Shown here one piece after another: positions 8,073-16,810 of a stretch of DNA of 64,000 nt. This DNA comes from Salinivirgaceae bacterium (lineage in GTDB: Bacteria; Bacteroidota; Bacteroidia; Bacteroidales; SZUA-534): assembly GCA_017645945.1 (NCBI GenBank), contig JAGCNL010000053.1, positions 71,816 to 135,815 on the forward strand, written 5' to 3'. A program made the position numbers and the translations under genes. Within the stretch, counting starts at the first letter, position 1, and every line of letters begins with the position of its first letter. The notes under the pieces are model-generated. The model was given only the letters and a program-made list of their open reading frames with translations, was not told where the DNA came from and did no database searches.

Positions 8073-9332
8073 ATGGGAAAAGTTTTAATTATCGGGTGCG
8101 GCGGCGTGGCTGGTGTCGCAATTCAGAAATGCGCACAAAACAGCGAAGTGTTTAACGAGATTTGCATTGCAAGCCGCACGGTGAGCAAATGCGACGCGCT
8201 GAAAGCCAAAATCGAAGGCTCGACAAAGGCCAAAATCACTACCGCAAAGGTTGACGCCGACAATGTGAACGAACTGGTGAGCCTTATCCGCGAGGTGAAG
8301 CCCGACGTGGTTTTGAACCTTGCTCTGCCCTATCAGGACCTGACCATTATGGACGCCTGCCTTGAGACTGGCGTGCACTACATCGACACAGCCAACTACG
8401 AGGCCGAAGACACTGAAGACCCGACGTGGCGCGCCATCTACGAGAAACGCTGCAAAGAGAAGGGCTTCACGGCTTATTTCGACTACTCGTGGCAATGGGC
8501 CTACAACGACCGATTCAAAGCCAAAGGCATCACTGGTCTGCTCGGCACTGGTTTCGACCCTGGTGTGACAAGCGTGTTCTCGGCCTACGCCCTGAAGCAC
8601 TATTTCGACGAGATTCACACCATCGATATTCTCGACTGCAACGGCGGCGACCACGGCTATCCGTTTGCCACCAACTTCAACCCTGAAATCAACCTGCGCG
8701 AGGTTTCGGCCAACGGCTCATACTGGGAAAACGGCCACTGGGTTGAGACCAAACCAATGGAAATCAAACGCGAATACAATTTCGACGGCGTGGGCCCGAA
8801 AGATATGTATCTGCTTCACCACGAGGAGATTGAGTCGCTTGCAAAGAACATTCCTGGCGTAAAGCGCATCCGTTTCTTTATGACCTTCGGACAGAGTTAT
8901 CTCACTCATATGAAGTGTCTTGAGAACGTTGGAATGCTGCGCACCGACGCCGTCAACTTCAACGGTCAGGAGATTGTGCCCATTCAGTTCCTGAAGGCGC
9001 TTCTGCCCGACCCCGCATCGCTCGGACCGCGCACCGTGGGCAAGACCAACATCGGCTGCATTTTCACTGGCGTGAAAGACGGCAAAGAGCGCAAAATCTA
9101 CATCTACAACGTCTGCGACCATCAGGAGTGCTACAAGGAAGTGGGCTCACAAGCCATATCGTACACCACTGGCGTGCCCGCAATGATTGGCACAATGCTG
9201 GTAATGAAAGGCTTATGGAAGAAACCTGGCGTGTTCAATGTGGAGGATTTCGACCCCGATCCGTATATGGACGCTCTCAACAAATGGGGCCTTCCGTGGG
9301 TTGTCGACGAAAACCCGACGCTGGTGCCGTAA
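8073..9332 (+). CDS. Carboxynorspermidine/carboxyspermidine dehydrogenase
   Basis: 419 residues of the saccharopine dehydrogenase family. The N-terminus has the nucleotide-binding Rossmann loop GCGGVAG (residues 8-14). Further landmarks are LNLALPYQD near 85, HYIDTANYE near 108, GFDPGVTSVF near 168 and the CNGGDHGYPFATNF block near 190-205, which are typical of the enzyme that reductively condenses aspartate semialdehyde with a polyamine to form carboxynorspermidine or carboxyspermidine. With the decarboxylase 197 bp downstream this gives the SpeD-independent route to spermidine known from gut Bacteroidota and Vibrio. A related enzyme acting on agmatine (carboxyaminopropylagmatine route) is a real alternative given the neighbouring ureohydrolase. 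Confidence 0.88.
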   Translation: MGKVLIIGCGGVAGVAIQKCAQNSEVFNEICIASRTVSKCDALKAKIEGSTKAKITTAKVDADNVNELVSLIREVKPDVVLNLALPYQDLTIMDACLETGVHYIDTANYEAEDTEDPTWRAIYEKRCKEKGFTAYFDYSWQWAYNDRFKAKGITGLLGTGFDPGVTSVFSAYALKHYFDEIHTIDILDCNGGDHGYPFATNFNPEINLREVSANGSYWENGHWVETKPMEIKREYNFDGVGPKDMYLLHHEEIESLAKNIPGVKRIRFFMTFGQSYLTHMKCLENVGMLRTDAVNFNGQEIVPIQFLKALLPDPASLGPRTVGKTNIGCIFTGVKDGKERKIYIYNVCDHQECYKEVGSQAISYTTGVPAMIGTMLVMKGLWKKPGVFNVEDFDPDPYMDALNKWGLPWVVDENPTLVP

Positions 9333-9528
9333 ATGTTTAGAGTTTAGAGGGAAGAGTTTAGAAGTTTAGAAGTTGAGAAAGTTGAGAAGGTTTAGAAGGT
9401 TTAGAATTTCTAAACAGCGAAGCGACTAAACCTTCTAAACAGCGAAGCGACTAAACTCTAAACGTTTCCCAACACCCAACACCTAACACCCAATCCCGAT
9501 AGTTATCGGGACTAACACCCGAAAAAAA
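9333..9528. repeat. Degenerate direct-repeat spacer with CCCGATAG palindrome, copy 2
   Basis: The spacer is almost wholly short-word repeats: gtttagaagtttagaag units, then two direct copies of ctaaacagcgaagcga about 24 bp apart (9412-9455), then cccaacacctaacaccc units. A TCCCGATAGTTATCGGGA palindrome at 9494-9511 closes the spacer, followed by the nspC start. No promoter consensus is obvious. Confidence 0.6.
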
Positions 9529-10659
9529 ATGTCCCTTCGCACCCCGTGCTATATTATTGATACCGAACGCATTGAGAGCAACCTAAAAATCTTGAAAGGC
9601 GTTATGGACCGCAGTGGCTGCCGCATTCTGCTGGCGCAGAAAGCGTTCAGTTGCTATGCGTTTTATCCGCTGATTGCCAAATATTTATGCGGTGCAACGG
9701 CAAGCGGGCTCTACGAGGCGCGGCTCTGCCACGAGGAAATGCCTGGCGGCGAAAACCACATCTTCTCACCCGCTTTCAAAGAGTCTGATTTTGAAGAAAT
9801 TACCCGTATCTGCGACCATATTGTCTTCAACTCGGTGCGGCAGTTGGAACTCTACGGCGCACGGGCACGGCAGCGCGGATTGAGCGTCGGATTGCGGGTG
9901 AACCCCGAAAAATCGACGCAGGAAGGCCACGCCATTTACGACCCCTGCGCACCTGGAAGCCGCCTTGGCACCACGCTGCAGGAGTTTGAGACCGCACTGG
10001 CCGAACAGCCGCAACTGCTCGGCTTAATCGACGGGTTGCATTTTCACACTCTCTGCGAGCAGGATTCCGACGATTTGGAACTGACTCTCAACGCTTTCGA
10101 AGAGAAATTCGGCCGCTGGCTGCCCGCAATGAAATGGGTGAACTTTGGCGGCGGCCACCACATCACCCGCGCCGACTACGACATTCCGCGCCTTGAGCGC
10201 TGCATTGGCCGTATGACCGCCCGCGGCCTGACCGTCTATCTTGAGCCTGGCGAGGCTGTAGCGTTGAACGCTGGCTATCTGCGGACAACCGTGCTCGAGA
10301 TTCAGCACAAAGAGCGCCCTGTGGCCATTATCGACGCTTCGGCGGCCTGCCATATGCCCGACGTGATTGAAATGCCCTACCGCCCGCCCCTTGAAGGCAG
10401 CGGCGAGCCTGGCGAGAAGCCATTCACCTACCGTCTTGGCGGCCCAACGTGCCTTGCAGGCGACATCATCGGCGACTACTCGTTCGACACCGAACTCACC
10501 GAAGGTCAGCAACTTACATTCGACGATATGGCCATCTACTCAATGGTCAAAAACAACACCTTCAACGGAATGCCCCTGCCCGACATCTACATCAAGGAAG
10601 GCACCAACTACCGACTCTGGAAAACATTTGGGTACGAGGATTTTAAGGGGCGGATTTAA
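9529..10659 (+). CDS. nspC: Carboxynorspermidine/carboxyspermidine decarboxylase
   Basis: 376 residues, typical of NspC, a PLP enzyme with an alanine-racemase-type barrel. The Schiff-base lysine lies in LLAQKAFSCYAF near residue 38, the LHFHTLCEQ block near 167, the glycine-rich WVNFGGGHHITRADYD segment near 205, EPGEAV near 240 and the LGGPTCLAGDIIGDY motif bearing the C-terminal active-site cysteine near 305. It removes the carboxyl group left by the upstream dehydrogenase, giving norspermidine, spermidine or aminopropylagmatine according to substrate. It closes the cluster; a convergent-type inverted repeat follows directly. Confidence 0.92.
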   Translation: MSLRTPCYIIDTERIESNLKILKGVMDRSGCRILLAQKAFSCYAFYPLIAKYLCGATASGLYEARLCHEEMPGGENHIFSPAFKESDFEEITRICDHIVFNSVRQLELYGARARQRGLSVGLRVNPEKSTQEGHAIYDPCAPGSRLGTTLQEFETALAEQPQLLGLIDGLHFHTLCEQDSDDLELTLNAFEEKFGRWLPAMKWVNFGGGHHITRADYDIPRLERCIGRMTARGLTVYLEPGEAVALNAGYLRTTVLEIQHKERPVAIIDASAACHMPDVIEMPYRPPLEGSGEPGEKPFTYRLGGPTCLAGDIIGDYSFDTELTEGQQLTFDDMAIYSMVKNNTFNGMPLPDIYIKEGTNYRLWKTFGYEDFKGRI

Positions 10660-10668
10660 ACGCAGATA

Positions 10669-10692
10669 ATTTTTCTAGTTCTTTTAGAAAAA
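10669..10692. terminator. Bidirectional terminator-like hairpin between nspC and the island operon
   Basis: The arms TTTTTCTA and TAGAAAAA are separated by about 7 nt, lying right after the nspC stop and overlapping the last codons of the convergent minus-strand gene. The AT-only stem makes it weak, but the position between convergent genes fits termination. Confidence 0.4.
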
Positions 10693-11025
10693 TGCTTGGC
10701 AGGTTATGTTGAGCATTTCGACTTTGTCTTTGTCATTAAAATCAACAACAAAACCTATATTCCCTTCAGGGGCTTGTTGGTTAGTAACAAGTAAAGCATT
10801 TTTGTGCTGTCTGCCATTTATCAATTCAAATTCCATTCGGACACCGCTTTTCTTCATATGTTCAAGTTTCCCAACCAAATAATCAAGATATTCTTCTTTC
10901 GAAGTCATCTCGTGAAATACCCACATTGATGCGTAATGCATATCTTCCGCCAAATAATCTACAATAACAGATGCGTCATATGTTTGGTAGGCTTCTGCTA
11001 ATTTTAAAAGAAATTGCTTTTCCAT
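10684..11025 (-). CDS. Small NTF2/SnoaL-like protein, last gene of the Hsp70-helicase operon
   Basis: 113 residues. The pattern of an N-terminal helix (LLKLAEAYQTYDASVIVDYL) followed by AEDMHYASMWVFHEMTSKEE and alternating strands resembles the NTF2-like (SnoaL) fold, which is used for ligand binding or as a small enzyme scaffold. No catalytic residues can be named. It is the distal gene of five on the minus strand, 33 bp after the TerB-like gene, and shares the AT-rich composition of that operon, so it is probably part of the same functional unit. Function unknown. Confidence 0.55.
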   Translation of the reverse strand: MEKQFLLKLAEAYQTYDASVIVDYLAEDMHYASMWVFHEMTSKEEYLDYLVGKLEHMKKSGVRMEFELINGRQHKNALLVTNQQAPEGNIGFVVDFNDKDKVEMLNITCQAFF

Positions 11026-11058
11026 AGTTTCATTATTTGTAAGTTACAAATATGTATT

Positions 11059-11388
11059 CTACAACTGACAAGTTTTCACCTTGCAGAACTCGCAAATGTC
11101 CTCGTAGGCGATTCGCTCGTTTTCCTCTATAACGTTATCGGCCAGTATCATCCGCCTCATAAGTTCAGCATAATCTGCCTTTTGCTCGTCGGTCATTGCT
11201 TTCACAATCGACAGGCTTATGAGCGTGCTGAAATTATTCACTTTGAAATGGTCATCGGGGCTTAACCCCAATTCCTCTTTCACTTTCTCAAAATAGAAAG
11301 TTTCTCTCGCATCTATCTTGCCATCGACACTAATGATGTCAAGAAGCAATCTAACGATTGCCATTTTCTGATTATACGTGTATTCCAT
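11059..11388 (-). CDS. TerB-like protein
   Basis: 109 residues, all helical by pattern. The N-terminal half (LLLDIISVDGKIDARETFYF) and the second-half repeat (RRMILADNVIEENERIAYED) carry the acidic metal-site style xDGKIxxxE and ADNxIxxxE motifs of the TerB/DjlA-type helical fold, which occurs in tellurite resistance and in several phage-defence and stress systems. The start is 4 bp after the stop of the preceding 405-residue protein. The C-terminus ends with two cysteines (EFCKVKTCQL). The role is unknown; TerB domains often act as signalling or scaffold modules near membranes. Confidence 0.68.
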   Translation of the reverse strand: MEYTYNQKMAIVRLLLDIISVDGKIDARETFYFEKVKEELGLSPDDHFKVNNFSTLISLSIVKAMTDEQKADYAELMRRMILADNVIEENERIAYEDICEFCKVKTCQL

Positions 11389-11392
11389 TGCT

Positions 11393-12610
11393 TTATAAAT
11401 TATTAAATAATTTCAATTGTTCCGCATCACCTGTTTTATTGTCGGTTGTGACTTTTACTTTTTGTTCTTCGGCTTTATCCGTTTTTACCTTTTCTTTCCG
11501 TTGTGCTGTTTTCCCTTTCGGTTGCTTATTTTTATCGCTATTTGAAGTACTGTTTTCTTTTTGCTTTACTGGTTTGGCCTCTGTATTTATTTTCTCTATT
11601 GCTTTAGTTGGTGTTGGCGATTTGGGTTTAAAAATGGCAAGCGGTAATTCATCATACAAGCAATCGTAGGTGTGTTCATACCCTAATGTACAACCAAGCA
11701 TATAGCAGGCTATGGCAAACTCTTTTGGACAATCATCTCCACCTTTTTTCCAGTGGCTTTCATTTTTAAAACCTTCAATGTATTGTCTCCTAAATATATA
11801 AAACAATGTGGCTATTTTAATTAAATCGTAATCAGGCACTATTTCTATCGTATAGTCCAAGAATTTTTTTATTTCAGGTGTTTTGTCCATTAATGTCAAA
11901 ATGTCTTGGAAATTTAGGACTGTGCTATTCTGAAAGAAATGCATTATTTGAGTATTCTCAATTATTGAATAATCAACCTCTTCTTTTTTCATATAATTCA
12001 TAATAGCATTTGTCGTGTCCATAAATGCACCTCTTGTGTCGTCGTAGTATGGGGCGTGCCTTTCATACCTCAAAACGTAAACCCAAATAGGCAATTCTCC
12101 TGAAGGGCGCCGGTTGTCATATAGTTCTTCGACAAATTCTTTCAGAATATCATCCGTAATTATTTTTCTTGCTTCTTCAATTGGTTCTTTTATGTCGTAG
12201 ATTTTCCAAATGTTGTCCGCACCTTTTTTGCACCCTTCAATAGTTTGCTGTTTTTGCCATTCGCGCACAGCACTCGGCCAAAGTGGTTCTTGTATTTTGA
12301 TTCTCGGGTCGAACGAAATCGAAAACTCCACTTTTGCCTCTTGGTCTAAAGGGTAGATGTTTCGTACATCTGCAATATTAATGTCAGCAATGTTTTCACT
12401 ATCCTTTTCATAATGAATGAATAAATAAGTGAACGAACTGTCGAAGTTGTTTGCGTTTTTGACAATATCATCAAAAATCCGCTTCTCTTGTGGTAGATTC
12501 TCAACCGCGCAAGTAAACTCTTGTACCATATCTCTGTTGATATGGAAACAGCCATATTTGAAAAGGTCTATAAAATCCGCCTTTCGTATTAGTGCCAAGT
12601 AATTTGCCAT
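11393..12610 (-). CDS. Unknown protein with disordered lysine-rich tail and C-terminal clamp-type motif
   Basis: I recognise no domain. The start is set at the ATG at 12610, 2 bp after the helicase stop; an upstream extension would overlap the helicase in another frame. The protein has about 405 residues. The first 320 look folded and mixed alpha/beta. The last 75 or so are low-complexity and rich in lysine, glutamate, proline and threonine, ending QLKLFNNL. The QLxLF pentapeptide matches the bacterial beta sliding-clamp binding consensus, and its place at the end of a disordered tail is how such motifs are normally displayed. This suggests contact with the replisome, but only as inference. 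Four neighbours in the same operon frame its job. Confidence 0.6.
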   Translation of the reverse strand: MANYLALIRKADFIDLFKYGCFHINRDMVQEFTCAVENLPQEKRIFDDIVKNANNFDSSFTYLFIHYEKDSENIADINIADVRNIYPLDQEAKVEFSISFDPRIKIQEPLWPSAVREWQKQQTIEGCKKGADNIWKIYDIKEPIEEARKIITDDILKEFVEELYDNRRPSGELPIWVYVLRYERHAPYYDDTRGAFMDTTNAIMNYMKKEEVDYSIIENTQIMHFFQNSTVLNFQDILTLMDKTPEIKKFLDYTIEIVPDYDLIKIATLFYIFRRQYIEGFKNESHWKKGGDDCPKEFAIACYMLGCTLGYEHTYDCLYDELPLAIFKPKSPTPTKAIEKINTEAKPVKQKENSTSNSDKNKQPKGKTAQRKEKVKTDKAEEQKVKVTTDNKTGDAEQLKLFNNL

Positions 12611-12612
12611 AA

Positions 12613-13779
12613 TTAAAAACCAGCAAAAATGCTGTCTCCATTGTTTCTTTGTTGTGTATTGAAAGTATCGTGAATGTTTATATGGTGGCAATTTGCAGCA
12701 AAATTCCTTAAATACTCGTGCATATAACCATTGTAAGTCAGATACAAATTCTCGCGGCTACGTGTCATTGCCACCATAAACAAAGTTTTGCTCATTGTTT
12801 CGTTGGGTACGATAAACAAACTGTTATTTAGGAATGGTAAAAACACATTGTCAAAGTCCAAACCTTTAGAACTATGATAGGTCATAATTGTAATTTTCCG
12901 AGAGTTCTCATCAAAAGTTCCATACCCATTCCCGACATATTGCAGTGGTATACCGCACTTTTTCAAATAATTGTTTAGTGAACCAAAATCAGGCCTCCCG
13001 AATGGATTTAAACAAACTTCCCATTCTTGTTTGCCCGCTTGTCTAATTGCAGTTTGAATAAATGACAATATACTGCTTTGGGTTGGTATTAAAACACCAA
13101 CAGTTTTCCCAATGTCATTGTATCTTCTTGCTTCTTTCACTACATATTTTACTTCCTCTTCTCTGTTGTTCGCCTCACACAACCTAACTTGTGTATCTAC
13201 GTGTGTCGGGTCAATTAGACCGTTGAAAATGTTAATACGTGGAAGAAATCTTTGCACGGCTTCCCTAATTGACCTTGACAGTCTATGTATTATATTCAAT
13301 GAAAACTCTCTTGAATCCAGCAAAGAATTAATTTGACTGGGTTTAACAGTTGCTTCACCGTCTTTTGGGTCTTTTTCAAAAATTGGTTGGTTTTCATCTC
13401 CTGCAACAACCACATATTTGGCCCTTTGGCTCATTTCTCTTAAAACACTTGGCGTTAAGTCTTGCACTTCATCGCTCAAAATATAATCGTAGGTTTCACT
13501 GCTTCTTTTGAATTGGTAATATGTCACGATTTTCGCTTGTTGTCCCATTTCCGCAAAAGCAGCCTCAAACATTTTTATGAGCGAAAGTGTGTAAACAACA
13601 ACCAACACTCTCGCCCTTGGTTCTCTTGCTTTTATTCTTTGATATGTGTATGCAAGCAGTACTGATTTCCCCGAACCAGGAAATCCTTTAATCCAAACGT
13701 TTCTTTGTTTGATGTCAACATTTTCGAGAAAATTTCTTTGTTGAGCATCTAATTTGTTTTCTGGTACTATCCAAGGCAT
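12613..13779 (-). CDS. SF1 (UvrD/Rep-like) helicase, compact form
   Basis: 388 residues, much shorter than UvrD (about 720), so accessory 1B/2B insertions are largely missing. Visible SF1 motifs are Walker A GFPGSGKSVLLA near residue 36-47, Walker B LSDEVQDL near 115, GDENQPIF (motif III region) near 140, motif V-like TYHSSKGLDFDNVF near 300 and motif VI VAMTRSRENLYL near 340. The Q-motif-like start LDAQQRNFLE is also present. It probably moves on or remodels nucleic acid using ATP. It lies 12 bp after the Hsp70-like gene and 2 bp before the next gene on the minus strand. A stand-alone repair role is possible, but the packing argues for a dedicated system. Confidence 0.85.
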   Translation of the reverse strand: MPWIVPENKLDAQQRNFLENVDIKQRNVWIKGFPGSGKSVLLAYTYQRIKAREPRARVLVVVYTLSLIKMFEAAFAEMGQQAKIVTYYQFKRSSETYDYILSDEVQDLTPSVLREMSQRAKYVVVAGDENQPIFEKDPKDGEATVKPSQINSLLDSREFSLNIIHRLSRSIREAVQRFLPRINIFNGLIDPTHVDTQVRLCEANNREEEVKYVVKEARRYNDIGKTVGVLIPTQSSILSFIQTAIRQAGKQEWEVCLNPFGRPDFGSLNNYLKKCGIPLQYVGNGYGTFDENSRKITIMTYHSSKGLDFDNVFLPFLNNSLFIVPNETMSKTLFMVAMTRSRENLYLTYNGYMHEYLRNFAANCHHINIHDTFNTQQRNNGDSIFAGF

Positions 13780-13791
13780 AACTAAAATGTA

Positions 13792-16212
13792 TTACAGAAT
13801 GTCTATTTCATTTGAACGAGTGCGAGTAAGATTCTCGTCATCGTAATATTTTTCGTTGCCGATTCCTGGCTGTGACTGGCGCACTTCTCTCGCGACATCA
13901 TTATGTCCCAAATCATCCGCCAATGACGATAGCCAACTATATTCGTGTTTAGCCAGAGTGTCGGTTTTCCATTTTTTCATAAGCGTATCGTACGCTTCGT
14001 TCTCCAATTCTTGTGCCCTCCCAACGTTTCCCGCCTTACGTTCCATTTTCGCAAGCGTTATCATTATAGCGCCATCTGAAGAATCTGCTTGATATGCAGC
14101 ATCAATCAATTGCCGTGCTCGTTTGGGGTCTTTGCTCAAAAGATTATAACCAAGATTGAAATTAATTGTTGAACTATGCGGATTGTTTTGATAGGCTCTT
14201 TCATAGAAATCAAGAGCCTTGTCTTTTACACCAGCATTTGCATAAAGAACGCCTATTCCATTATAATTGTCGGGGTTAGGGTATAATTCTGTTTGGCGTT
14301 CAAATGTTTCAGCGGCTTTGAAAGTTTGTCCTGCCTTTTCGTATGCCTTGCGCAAATTTATAAGGCCGTTTTTAGTAGGCACACCGTTGTTTTGCATCGC
14401 TTCCAAGTTCGCTTGTCTTTCAGCGACAAGCACAATTCGCTCTGCTGTAGTCAACTCCTTGTTGGCAAATGGATTTTGTGGTTCAACAGTACATCTAATA
14501 CCCATACAACTTGCCTGTGCCAATAGTAATTTGTCTGCGCTTATTTCCATTACAAGTTGAACAGGCGTATTCATCGCAACACCTTCAGGCAAATTGATTT
14601 TCAGATTGAAAAGCATTTTGTTCATATTACCCACACAAATAGGCAATTCAACCACGTCTTGGTGGTCGCGCGTTGTTACAAGGTCATTAATAACACAAGT
14701 GTTGCTCGGAATTACAGAACCAGCCGGCATAATAACTCTCGGGCTCATATCTTTGGTAATGACCAAAATAGGCTCGCTCGTTATTGGTTGAATTATGCAT
14801 TTGTTCATTCCGTTCATTAGTAGCGAATGAATGGCTGCACCCTTTGAAACGTGTGTTTGCAAATCTTCAGGAACCAGCAATTTCGAATCTTCAAACTCTT
14901 TTTTCAACGTTTCCTGAATAAACGGATTTTGAGCGCTACCACCAATCAGCAAAACATAATCAATCTCTTTCCGTTCCACTTTTGCCTTCTCAATAGCACT
15001 ATTGATAGACATAAAAATGTTGTTGTATTCATCCTGTCCTTTAATTTGCGTGGCAATGCGTGATTTTTTCATAAAAACCTTCATCGCATCAGACAACTCC
15101 TTTACTGTAAGGAAAAATTCATCTTGTTTGAGAATGCATTTTGTCGTTTCAATTCTTACAGGAACAGTTATTGTTTCCCTTTCCTTGCTCTCCTTGTAGT
15201 TGGCTGGTATCTCAAACTGATACATTTTGTTTGCTATCCGTTTGCAAAGCAGAACTTTTAATTGCTCGGCAATTTTATATAGTTGAGTTGCAATATATTG
15301 TCGCTCTGATGTTAAAAAATCTTCAGACCGAACTTCATTGTACTCAAATAGACGCGGCATTATGTAATTAAAAGTGAGATAGCGGTCTATGTCATCACCG
15401 CCTAATTTCAAGAATTTAGAAATTGATATATTATTGGAATATAGACCATTTACAGATTTTCCGATTTCAAGAATAGAAATGTCGCAAGTGCCAGCACCAA
15501 AGTCGAAAACAAGTACTTTTGAATTGTAATGTGGGCTGATAATCAATGGCCGGTCTGAATCTTCGCTTTCGTGTACGTAACTGATAAAAGCGGCATTTGG
15601 CTCATCTATAAGAGATTGGTGTGCAACTGTCATCCCATTGGTTTCCAACGCTTCCATTAATTCCTTTCGTTGGTTTGCTTCGAATGAGGCTGGTATGCTC
15701 ACTGCGTATTTCACGTTTTTTGAGAGTCCATTGTCAGCGCAATATTTATCAATCAAATTTCGGATATACATAAATAGTATCCGTGCACAATCCTTTGGAT
15801 TCCTGATTTTTATGCCTTCTATATCGCATACTTCACTATTGTAGTATTTAGCACCAAGGTCTTCGCCCAATTCCATTTTGAACGAATACCAAATGTCCTT
15901 CCCTTTGGTAAGAGTGTACTTCAGGTTGGAAGCGCCCTCTCCAACGAGCAACTTTTTATTATACCAAGCAATCACACTCGGCATTTTTTCACTCTCGTAT
16001 CGTGTCCCATCCTCTAGAATTTGCGTTAGTCTTATCGGAAACGACTTGATTTTTTGTTCACCGTTGACTATCGATGCTATCGAAACAACCGTGGTTGATG
16101 TTCCAAAATCAATTCCAACGTATGTTGCGCCTTTCATTAATGCCTCGTTTGGTGCCGTTGGCAACATCGATTTCAATGAGAGTGTGTTTGAATTGTTCTC
16201 GGGAAGTCCCAT
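13792..16212 (-). CDS. Hsp70-like ATPase with C-terminal TPR repeats
   Basis: 806 residues. The N-terminal 430 form an actin-fold Hsp70 ATPase: phosphate-1 VGIDFGTSTTVVS near residue 33, connect-1 AVSIPASFEANQRKE near 165, phosphate-2 VLVFDFGAGTCDIS near 225 and the adenosine motif VLLIGGSAQNPF near 415. After a short beta-rich region that replaces the normal substrate-binding lid, residues from about 615 to the end hold three or four TPR-like repeats (YNGIGVLYANAGVKDKALDF, then INFNLGYNLLSKDP). This architecture is not a housekeeping DnaK and no DnaJ or GrpE gene is near. It is the first gene of the minus-strand operon and follows a structured leader. A role as sensor or assembly ATPase is inferred. 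Confidence 0.85.
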   Translation of the reverse strand: MGLPENNSNTLSLKSMLPTAPNEALMKGATYVGIDFGTSTTVVSIASIVNGEQKIKSFPIRLTQILEDGTRYESEKMPSVIAWYNKKLLVGEGASNLKYTLTKGKDIWYSFKMELGEDLGAKYYNSEVCDIEGIKIRNPKDCARILFMYIRNLIDKYCADNGLSKNVKYAVSIPASFEANQRKELMEALETNGMTVAHQSLIDEPNAAFISYVHESEDSDRPLIISPHYNSKVLVFDFGAGTCDISILEIGKSVNGLYSNNISISKFLKLGGDDIDRYLTFNYIMPRLFEYNEVRSEDFLTSERQYIATQLYKIAEQLKVLLCKRIANKMYQFEIPANYKESKERETITVPVRIETTKCILKQDEFFLTVKELSDAMKVFMKKSRIATQIKGQDEYNNIFMSINSAIEKAKVERKEIDYVLLIGGSAQNPFIQETLKKEFEDSKLLVPEDLQTHVSKGAAIHSLLMNGMNKCIIQPITSEPILVITKDMSPRVIMPAGSVIPSNTCVINDLVTTRDHQDVVELPICVGNMNKMLFNLKINLPEGVAMNTPVQLVMEISADKLLLAQASCMGIRCTVEPQNPFANKELTTAERIVLVAERQANLEAMQNNGVPTKNGLINLRKAYEKAGQTFKAAETFERQTELYPNPDNYNGIGVLYANAGVKDKALDFYERAYQNNPHSSTINFNLGYNLLSKDPKRARQLIDAAYQADSSDGAIMITLAKMERKAGNVGRAQELENEAYDTLMKKWKTDTLAKHEYSWLSSLADDLGHNDVAREVRQSQPGIGNEKYYDDENLTRTRSNEIDIL

Positions 16213-16810
16213 TTTATTTTTCTTTTTTGGCTCGGTTCCTAAAGCCTGATATTCGTTTGGGTTTTAGAAGCCACATAAAAGAAAGCGCGGGAATCGTAAC
16301 ATACGCTCATCCCGCTCTTGAGGCCTTCGCATTGCCCATCTTCCGAGGATAAGCAATGCCAAAACCCACGCCGTATGTAAACTATAGGATATAGTACACA
16401 CTTGCGGGCATCGACCATTGCTTTACCACGCGGAAGTTTTTTGGATTTGCGAAGTTCCAAGAGCCGCAGATAAAACGTTAGTTCAACGCCTTATTCTATA
16501 TGTCACTCTGCTATTTTCGACTCTTAATAGGTGAAATACAGAGCAAGACAAATGTATAAAAGACCATTTAAAAAGTAAAATGATTTTGGGTTAATTAATT
16601 CGTCTCGTCACACATAGAAAAGGCATAACGCGGGCACAGGAAAACCATTCGAGTACAATGATTTTCTGTAAGATTGTGAAAATGAAAAATTTCGCGATAT
16701 TTTTCGCATTTAATAAAAAAGTTTAGCATCTTTGCATTGGAATACTTCCACCAGCGGCTAACGCGAGCCCGGATTCGTTCCCCCTCGTGCCGCAAATAAT
16801 AGGGGTTCTG
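16213..16810 (-). promoter_or_regulatory. Structured leader and spacer upstream of the Hsp70-like operon
   Basis: Nearly 600 bp without a convincing gene. Between 16287 and 16466 there are several clear stems: GCGGGA/TCCCGC (16287 and 16310), GCATTGC/GCAATGC (16329 and 16353), ACTATA/TATAGT around GGA (16381-16395), and TTGGA/TCCAA nested inside GCGG/CCGC (16430-16466). This is a chain of hairpins that would form the 5' leader of the minus-strand operon. From 16622 to about 16675 lies a motif related to the repeat at 17495: shared GGCATAACGC, GGAAAAC(C)ATTC and TGTAAGAT. A third TAACGCG sits at 16758. A 73-codon open frame across the hairpins is treated as accidental. Confidence 0.4.

Noticed and set aside
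13792..16212. Calling the Hsp70-like protein DnaK
   Set aside because: The C-terminal lid is replaced by TPRs and there are no dnaJ or grpE neighbours; it is a specialised paralogue.
16239..16460. 73-codon minus-strand frame in the Hsp70 operon leader
   Set aside because: It covers the hairpin chain; residues are irregular with many cysteines and no start signal, so the structured leader explains the region better.
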